A stretch of DNA of 64,000 nucleotides, taken from contig JAGTJL010000018.1 in NCBI GenBank assembly GCA_020746875.1, positions 124,001 to 188,000 of the forward strand, read 5' to 3'. Shown here piece by piece: positions 57,728 through 64,000 of the stretch. The translations under genes were made by a program, and so were the position numbers. Numbering within the stretch: position 1 is the first letter of the stretch; each line of letters starts with the position of its first letter. This stretch comes from Rhexocercosporidium sp. MPI-PUGE-AT-0058 (Eukaryota; Ascomycota; Leotiomycetes; Helotiales). The notes under the pieces are model-generated. The model worked only from the letters and a program-made list of their open reading frames with translations, was not told the DNA's origin and did not search any database.

Positions 57728-59166
57728 GTGCCAAAAGACGCTAGCAAGGCTTATAAGCCTTTAAAAACGAGGTGGGTATATAAAATTAAAGAATCACTTA
57801 ATTACTTCGAATTTAAAGCTAGATTCGTCGCTAAAGGGTTTAAGCAACTTTATAGCCTTAATTACGTAGACACGTTTACTAGCGTAATAAAACAAATGGC
57901 TTGGCGACTTATATTCGCCTTAGCGGTCCTTTACGGTTAGCTTATATAAAAAGTCGATATAATTTCGGCTTTTATATAAAGTAATATTAACGTAAATACT
58001 CTGTATATAATGCCTCCTAAAGGCATAAACGCCTAAAAATACGCTAGTAAACTACTCCTGCTTAATAAAGCCTTATACGGGCTAAAATAGTTAGCTAGGC
58101 TCTAGTTTATTACGCTAAAGGAAGTCCTAGTTTAAAAACTCGGTTTTTAAGCCTTAATTACCGAGAATTGCATTTTAATTAATAAGGAGCAATAGCTTAT
58201 AGTCTCTATTTACGTAGACGACTTAGCGATAATTGGCCTAAGCGTTAATAATATCAAATCCTTTATTAAAGAGCTTAAAAAGCTCTTTAAATTAAAGGAT
58301 TTAAGGCTAATAAAGAATTACTTAAGTATAAATATTAAGTATAACCTAGACAAAGGTTATATAAAGCTAAGCTAAGAGAACTATATTGAGAAAGTGCTAG
58401 CGCGGTTTAATATGACCGATTGTAAGCCTAAAGATATACTAATGGATTCGAAGGTTAAGCTAGAGCCTAATCCTAATTAAGTTAATAAAGAGGAAATAAA
58501 TTAATATCAGCAAATTATAAGCTGCCTCTTGTTTCTTACGCTAGCTATTAGACCTAATATTTGCTACTCGGTTATAAAGCTCGCTCGATTCGCTAGTAAC
58601 CCTAGCGCCGATCACTTAATTGCCCTTAAAAACGTGCTTAAATACCTAAAAGGATTAAAAAAGCTAGGGCTAATTTACGAAAAAAGCTCTAGTCGATATA
58701 TAAGCGGCTATTGCGAAGCCGACTACGCCGGAGATATTAGTACGGCTAAATCGACTAGCGGCTTAAGCTTTTACTTAGCGAGTTGCTTATTTAGCTGGAA
58801 AAGCAAGCTCTAAAGTATTATAGCTTAAAGCACGACTGAGGCCGAATATATAGCTATTAATTCGGCTTTTAAAGAGGCTGTTTATATAAAGCAGCTTCTA
58901 ACTGAATTAGGCTATTACATATAGGAACGATTCCCTGTTTATACGGATAATAACGGCGCTCTCTTATTAGCTAATAACTCTTAATTCCACGAGAGGACTA
59001 AGTATATTGCCGTCAAATACTATTACGTCCGCGACCTTATAAATTAAGGCGAAATAGACTTAATTTATATAAAAAGGTTTAAACAAAAAGCCGACGGCTT
59101 TACGAAGCCGTTAGATAAGCCTAAATTTATTGAATTTATAAGGCTTTTAAGACTAGCCGAATAGGG
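57728..59166 (+). pseudogene. Copia copy 2 reverse transcriptase and RNase H
   Basis: RT: KTRWVYKIKES, FKARFVAKGFKQLYSLNYVD, LLNKALYGLK and SIYVDDLAIIG near 58,205-58,235, where the YVDD active site is preserved. RNase H: RPNICYSVIKLARFASNPS, YCEADYAGDISTAKSTSGLS, STTEAEYIAINSAFKEA and TKPLDKPKF. Individual stops separate open blocks of about 70-95 codons. Damage is lighter than in copia copy 1. Confidence 0.85.
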
Positions 59167-59338
59167 CTAAAGCGGAGGAAATAAGATTGTAATTTGTATT
59201 TCTTTCTCTTTATATTTGGCTTACCCTCCGTAAAGGGTTATTTTATGTATTTAATTTATTCTTGTAAATATAAGCTCTGCTTTAAAGCTAGCTTATATAT
59301 AAGCTTATAAAGCTATTACGTCACTTATTAAGAGGGCG

Positions 59339-59651
59339 TATTAGATTTCACTTCGGTAACTCGTGCCGATTTTACCCTAGAATAGCCGAAGGGGTTTCCA
59401 CTGCTTACGCGGCCCGGAAATTACCTTCGTATTCCGGGAAATTACGCTTGTATTTAATTACGTAGCTCGTATAAGCTACGTAATTAGTTACGTAGTCGTA
59501 GAAGCTTTTAGAGAAGCTATTATTTTATATATAACTACCGAAGAGCTCTTCTAGCTCTTTAAGTAAGTAAGCAATTAATTCTACTTTGTCTTTGATTACG
59601 TGTCCTCACCTACTGCGCTTCCTCATTCTGATTAGCTCGCCTATTCTCACA
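59339..59651 (+). repeat. Right LTR of copia copy 2
   Basis: Same length and ends as the left LTR and followed directly by the AGTAT duplication. The spacer 59,167-59,338 is the 3' untranslated region with the polypurine tract. Confidence 0.92.
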
Positions 59652-60473
59652 AGTATGTCACTTTCTTTAGAGTGATAATGCCTTAGCTCTGTTTATGTCG
59701 AATTGTATGGATGGCTCGGAAGCCCCTGTGGAGACTTTACGCCGAAGGCCTGGTGTATCGTCCACAAATGCGGCAGTTATTAAAGCATTCTTTGGAAAGG
59801 CAGTTACTAAGAAAATCGATGAGCCTTTATTTGCGTGGCTTTATAATTAATACATGAATGCTGTCGATGTGGGAGACTAGCTGAAGTCTTATAACTCCGG
59901 AGAGCGTATAATTCGCAAGGGAGGATGGCAAGCAATATGGAATTGGCTATTACACACGGTATTAGTCAATTCGTACTTGATCTCACTCAATATGGACGCA
60001 GAGGCATATCACCTTGTTTTTAAAGAGGACAAATGGACGAGTCAGGTAGCTTTTAGGAAGCAGATTATGCGGGCATTTTTGCACGCCGCAGACGATGTCA
60101 AAGGGACCCGAAAACGTACTGTTTCTCATAGAGATATACGGCAATTTACAATAGCTCCGCATTTCCACTCGTACGTCAAGATGTTATGGAGGGGGGAGTG
60201 TAAGAATTGCATGGGACAGAGGCACGAAGATCTTAAACGAAAAAGAGTTGCACTAGCGCTAATTGCAGCCAATTAACAGCGAACCTCGCTGAGAAGGTCG
60301 ACTCAATATGGCTATAAAGAGTGTAACGTTTTTTTGTGTTATAAAGGTAGCTGCTTTGCTCGATATCATAGTAGAAAGTAGAATTGACCATCCTCACACA
60401 AAATCCTGGCTCTCTGATTGGCTGCAATCCCTATTTCGCCTGATTCTCACTAGCGTGGCAGTCCGTGAGATAA

Positions 60474-60854
60474 GTGCGATTCCGCTATAAGAGATGTGCT
60501 TAAGTATAGCAGAAGATTAATTATAATTATAAACTTTAATAATAAAAAGGTATAATAATCGCATTATAATTAATCGAGCATTTCATTAATCGATTCATAA
60601 AGTATTAAGAAGTATAAAATTATCTTAAAAGCCTTAATAAAAGATTTAACGAGTAATAAAGAGTTTAATAAAAATATAAAATTAAATCTTTTAATGCGCT
60701 TTTAAAAGCTAAGTCTAAAGCGTAATAAAAAGGATAATTTTAATAATAATATTAATATTAATATAAGATTTTTAATAAAGTTTAATAATTTTATATAAAG
60801 TTTAAAGAAGTTCGCGAAGGTCTTAAAGACAATAATTACTCATTAATTTAAGCT
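60474..60854. other. AT-rich DNA, likely 3' end of copia copy 3
   Basis: No coding content. It lies beyond the RNase H end of the minus-strand copia fragment and may include its 3' LTR, which could not be paired. Confidence 0.35.
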
Positions 60855-61010
60855 TAAGTGGATTCTTTTTATACTTTTAATAAATTATTTATAAGCTTAA
60901 ACTAAATTTAAACGGACTTTACTTAAGCTCGAGCCGGATTTAAATAGTCTTTGCCTAAGCTTAAGTTAAATTTAAGTGGACTTTGCCTAAGCTCGGGCTG
61001 GATTTCGCTT
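60855..61010 (+). repeat. Imperfect tandem repeat, about 50-bp unit
   Basis: Three units of the pattern taagcttaag(c/t)taaattta then a(c/g)tggactttgccta and agctcgggctggattt. Differences between units are mostly transitions. Confidence 0.65.
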
Positions 61011-61039
61011 TTATCTTCGGCGTTTTTAAAGCGCAAATA

Positions 61040-62025
61040 CCCAAAATATTAAATTAAAAAAGTTTTTATAAATAAAAGATTATATAAAAATGTTTTTAAT
61101 ATACTTTTAATAAATGTGTTTAAAGTTTCTTAATTTAAAATTAATAATTACTAAAGTTTAAGAGTACTTTAAAAAGCTTGAATTTCTAGTAAAATAAATT
61201 CTTTATAAGCTTATTAATAAATATATTAGCGGTTAAAAAATATATTATTTTAAATAATCTACGAGTATATTTTTACTTAAGTTATATATTTTAAATATTT
61301 ATATAGCAAAGCTTAGTAGTAATTCTCTTAATGTTATTTATAATTAATTTAATTATTTATTAATTATTATAAAAGATTTCTTAAGTCTCACCGATATTAA
61401 GAGTTAAGTTTTAAAAGAATTATTAAAAAGCTATAGTTTCTTTTTTAATATACTTTAATATTAATAATTTTACTTTAGTAGTCGACGTAATAATTGTAAA
61501 TTGCCTTAATGCTTTTTAAATTACTAGCTCGCCGAATAATAAGATTATATAACCTTAAGATAACTTCTGAGTCTCGACGTTATTCACGAAAAATGTATTT
61601 AAAGTAATATAAAGCGCTTTCTTTTAATTACCTCCGTATATAATATTTAAAAAGCGCGTATTAAATAAGTAGCGAATGAGTTAATATATAATTATAAAAT
61701 GCTTTAGACTAGGATTTATTGCGAACTATAAAAGCTAAGTAATCGCAAAAACTACGTTTAGTTTTATAATAATTATTATATATAACACCGACTTAACTCT
61801 TTTTTAATAAGTTTTAATATGTTTTTTTAAAGCTTATCCTTTATATTTAATAAAATCCATTTAAGGGAATAATATCGTAAGACACCTTTTATTAACTTAT
61901 TCAAACTTTTAAGTAATCTTCTTAATATATTAGCTAAAAATTAAGAAGATAGTCTTACGCTTTTTGTCGCGTACTATTTTAATCCTTAAGAATTATTTAA
62001 TATCTTTAAGATTATATATTGTGGA
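61040..62025 (-). mobile_element. Truncated Ty1/copia fragment (copy 3): RT end and RNase H
   Basis: On the minus strand the fragment reads from the second half of RT (LKDIKxFLRIKIVRDKKRKT, FLIQ) through GVLYAAI-like and IVRNKS to RNase H: TIITSTTKVKLLILKYIKKE, TIRLVI-like, ITTKLCYINI and KNLFY. It matches copia copy 1 (6.84-7.75 kb) in order and much sequence, for example TATTAATTATTATAAAAGAT in both. The RT N-terminal half and everything upstream are missing. The sequence changes abruptly at about 62,025. Confidence 0.75.
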
Positions 62026-62530
62026 GGGGAAAATACCAAGCACACAATAAGAAGGTAGTAAAGCAAGTGCCGGAGGGTAAACGTAGGAAATACCCGTTTG
62101 ACGAATACTAGAGATATTACATATTTAAGGAGTACAATTTGTCAAGGGAAAGGAGAGGTATAGTTTGAATAAGAAGGAAAAGTTATAGTAGTAAAAATCA
62201 TTATTATTAATAAAGGATATTGCCTTAAAGGCTATCTTAAATACAGCAAGATGCAACTCAATCACGTGACAAATGGATCTCTAAGGTCGACCCTACTACA
62301 TGCGTCCCTCTCTTAAAAAACTCATGCTCGACCTCGAGCAAAGAAGTAAGAACTAGTATTATAGCTTTAAAGCTCTAAATATTTAAAGGAAAATATGTCT
62401 GAGTAAGGACAGGTAAGTATTAAATAACCTGCACCTTACCTTTAAAAGCAAATAATCGTCTCGCTTAGTACTTTTAAATATTATTTTTTACCTTATTATT
62501 CTTTTTCTTTTTTTTTCTTTTTAATAATTC
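62026..62530. other. Intermediate-composition DNA, possible element edge
   Basis: Begins TGTGGAGGGGAAAATACCAA, which could be an LTR start, and is less AT-rich than its surroundings. No partner repeat was found in the window and no gene is visible. Confidence 0.35.
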
Positions 62531-63995
62531 TATTACTCTTTTCCATAATACTCTTAAGAAGGCCTTACGCGTCTCTTTATACTCATATCAGTCTTTTTAT
62601 ACCTCCTAGCACTTATCGCATCGTTTCTGCCGCCTAAACTTACCTTCTTAAATATTACAACCGAGCAAACTTTAGCTTTAGCAAGATTAAAATGATTCCT
62701 TCAAGACAAATCGGCGTATAACCAGCATTCTAAATAAGTTCCCGACTCCTTCCCTCACGGCGCAAAAACTAACTTTCCTTATAAAATAAAAATCAATCTC
62801 CACAACGCGTTAAATTCGTCGATATTCCCCCATACCTCAAGCTAGCGTATCTTCAACAACCCCGCTCCTTCCTCATACCTTTACTTTAACGAATCTTCTA
62901 CGAACCTTCCTAATCTCCCAATCGTCATCAAGAATAGAAGAAAATATACTAAAAGCATATTAAAAAAGTAAGAGTACACAAATACATAAGATTAAAAATA
63001 AAAGGTAATCGGAGGACGGTCTTCTCACCTTCGAGGTTCGAAGCATAATAAAGAAATGAAAAAAAAGCTAATCGGAGCATCTCTTTTCCTAATTTAATTA
63101 AGTCTCTTCTTCACTTTTATCTTCTTCTCTCTGCTCTTACTTCTTCAACAAGTCGATATTAAATAGCGACGAAGTCGGTCTTAAGTAATTCCCTCTTTTC
63201 TTATTTTAACGGTCACTATATCGAATAAAAGCGCCGATAATACTTTAATAACTTCTTATCATATCTTCTTATTATTCTTTAATAAATAAGTAAATTATTA
63301 TAAGCAGCTGAGATTTATTATATCTAAAAGAAAAAGAAAAGAAATATTATACTTTATATATTAACTTCGAGCTGCTTAGTTTTCCTCGCGGTCTCTTTCT
63401 TTTCTTAGCAGCAGGTTACGAAGTAAAAGCTTCTCGAGAACAACCCTTAAAGCTTTAATAAACTATAAGTTATCTTAAACCGCTTTCGTTATCGCTTTCC
63501 TTTGACTTACTTCTTATTATTAATTAGCTAAGAAGAGTAAGAAGCTAAAGGTAAGTTCCCTCTCATTCGATATCGCTAATTTCTAAATCTTAATAATCCT
63601 CCGATGCGATTTAAAGACCTGAAGTAAAAGCGCAGCTTTAATCGCCTTATTAAAATAAGAAGTATCTCTAACCTCGTTACTTATTTTAAGCCTTTATTAA
63701 TTATATTATAAGTAACCTCTAAACTGATAATATTGAGCTTTCCGGAAGTCCTTTCTTACTAAGGCAACCCCTTTTATCTGAAGGTAAGGTTCCTTTTTGA
63801 AAAACCTTATACTAATATAATTCTATAATAACTCTGAAGGTAATAGAAACATACCCCGAATACCTTTATAAGCCGGTGCAAGCTGAGCCGGATTCTAGGT
63901 CTAAGGAAGAAGCAAACATATCTTAAAAGCGGAAGTAATAATACTCTTTCTTAATCAATTAATATTCTTAATTTAAGAATCCGAGGACTGATATC
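62531..63995 (-). pseudogene. Unrecognised RIP-degraded coding relic
   Basis: The minus strand reads as protein over long stretches when TAR and TGA are read as Gln/Arg. Pieces include RYEEGAGLLKIR, LEVWGNIDEFNALWRLIFIL, GKLVFA, GKESGTYLECWLYADLS, RNHFNLAKAKVCSVVIFKKV (62,880-62,640) and, further upstream, ISNERELTFSFLLFLAN and QRKAITKAVQDNLQFIKALR. The composition is that of a real protein but I recognise no domain. It could be the gag part of a retroelement running off the window. Confidence 0.4.
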
Positions 63996-64000
63996 TGGCT

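Larger units (their letters stand above)
53007..59651 (+). mobile_element. Complete Ty1/copia retrotransposon (copy 2), RIP-degraded
   Basis: Two 313-bp LTRs (53,007-53,319 and 59,339-59,651), a polypurine tract (AAGAGGGCG) directly before the right LTR and a 5-bp target duplication AGTAT (53,002-53,006 and 59,652-59,656). The LTRs begin TA where copia LTRs begin TG (a G-to-A change) and end CA. The interior reads gag, protease, integrase, RT, RNase H on the plus strand. It is the youngest insertion that can be ordered in this block. Confidence 0.93.
52130..60276 (+). pseudogene. piggyBac-like transposase (copy 2), split
   Basis: Left part: RFKEKTIIPFKPIPISFKI at about 52,572 and YNDLRLAVSPSGKV at the insertion point. 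The right part continues in frame after the copia with CHFL, a stop in place of Trp, SDNALALFMS, then IDEPLFAWLYN, YMNAVDVGD, LKSYNSGERIIRKGGWQAI and NWLLHTVLVNSYLISLN. The last 99 codons (59,977-60,276) are open through FRKQIMRAFLHAADDV and a basic Cys-containing tail (GECKNCMGQRHEDLKRKR). The YMxxVDxxDQLKSY block is the DDE_Tnp_1_7 signature. Confidence 0.8.
51780..60473 (+). mobile_element. piggyBac-like DNA transposon (copy 2), split by a copia element
   Basis: Inverted ends TTATCCCACGGACTGCC at 51,780 and the complement of GGCAGTCCGTGAGATAA ending at 60,473. The motif cgcagggggtgttgcc near its left end (about 51,833) matches copy 1 (about 29,811). Removing the copia and its duplication leaves 2,044 bp. 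The right half is far less mutated than the left half. Flanking TTAA is not seen (TTAG on the left, GTGC on the right). Confidence 0.78.

Overview
The window comes from a filamentous ascomycete (Pezizomycotina-type) nuclear genome. Genes have short GT..AG introns of about 44-58 bp with GCTAAC-like branch sites. The protein families are fungal: SF3a120/Prp21, Sec2, a hydrolase-NACHT-ankyrin NLR, and kinases with a DFQG motif. Gene-bearing DNA of ordinary base composition alternates abruptly with extremely AT- and TpA-rich DNA. In the AT-rich DNA every recognisable reading frame is a transposon whose CAR, TGG and CGA codons have become stops and whose catalytic Asp codons have become Asn. That is the signature of repeat-induced point mutation (RIP). 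The species cannot be named from the sequence.

Layout. 1-14,000 is RIP-degraded: a minus-strand Ty3/gypsy chromovirus (about 0.5-5.6 kb), a minus-strand Ty1/copia element (about 6.8-12.6 kb) and the C-terminal relic of a plus-strand MULE transposase (13.0-14.0 kb). 14,000-28,200 is a gene island: SF3A1/prp21-like splicing factor and SEC2-like Rab GEF (both minus, both intact), a C2H2 zinc-finger remnant, a frameshifted APH-like phosphotransferase, a 210-bp tandem duplication and a small tail-anchored CxxC-zinc protein. 28,220-32,176 is a Tc1/mariner element with 40-bp inverted ends and a TA duplication, itself interrupted by a 2.05-kb piggyBac-like element. 32,200-43,600 is a second island: a fungal STAND/NLR locus (alpha/beta-hydrolase, NACHT, about 19 ankyrin repeats, ZZ finger; minus strand) bracketed by two direct copies of a roughly 140-bp sequence, then a frameshifted dynamin-like GTPase.

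43,484-48,417 is a protein-kinase gene split by a 4.1-kb pogo/Fot1-like transposon. That transposon carries a 430-bp MITE-like element, at whose edge a second, internally deleted pogo element has inserted, giving three nested generations. 48,420-51,780 is AT-rich and largely unreadable. 51,780-60,473 is a second piggyBac-like element, split by a complete 6.6-kb copia retrotransposon with two 313-bp LTRs and a 5-bp duplication (AGTAT). 60,474-64,000 holds a third, truncated copia (minus) and an unrecognised RIP-degraded coding relic.

Functionally, the two intact conserved genes (splicing and exocytosis) are housekeeping. The NLR, dynamin-like gene, kinase and phosphotransferase belong to fast-evolving accessory families, and each carries at least one disabling change: a nonsense codon, frameshifts or a transposon insertion. 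The locus reads as a gene island edge being eroded by transposon insertion and RIP-like mutation. All splice models and family calls were made by eye from the sequence.
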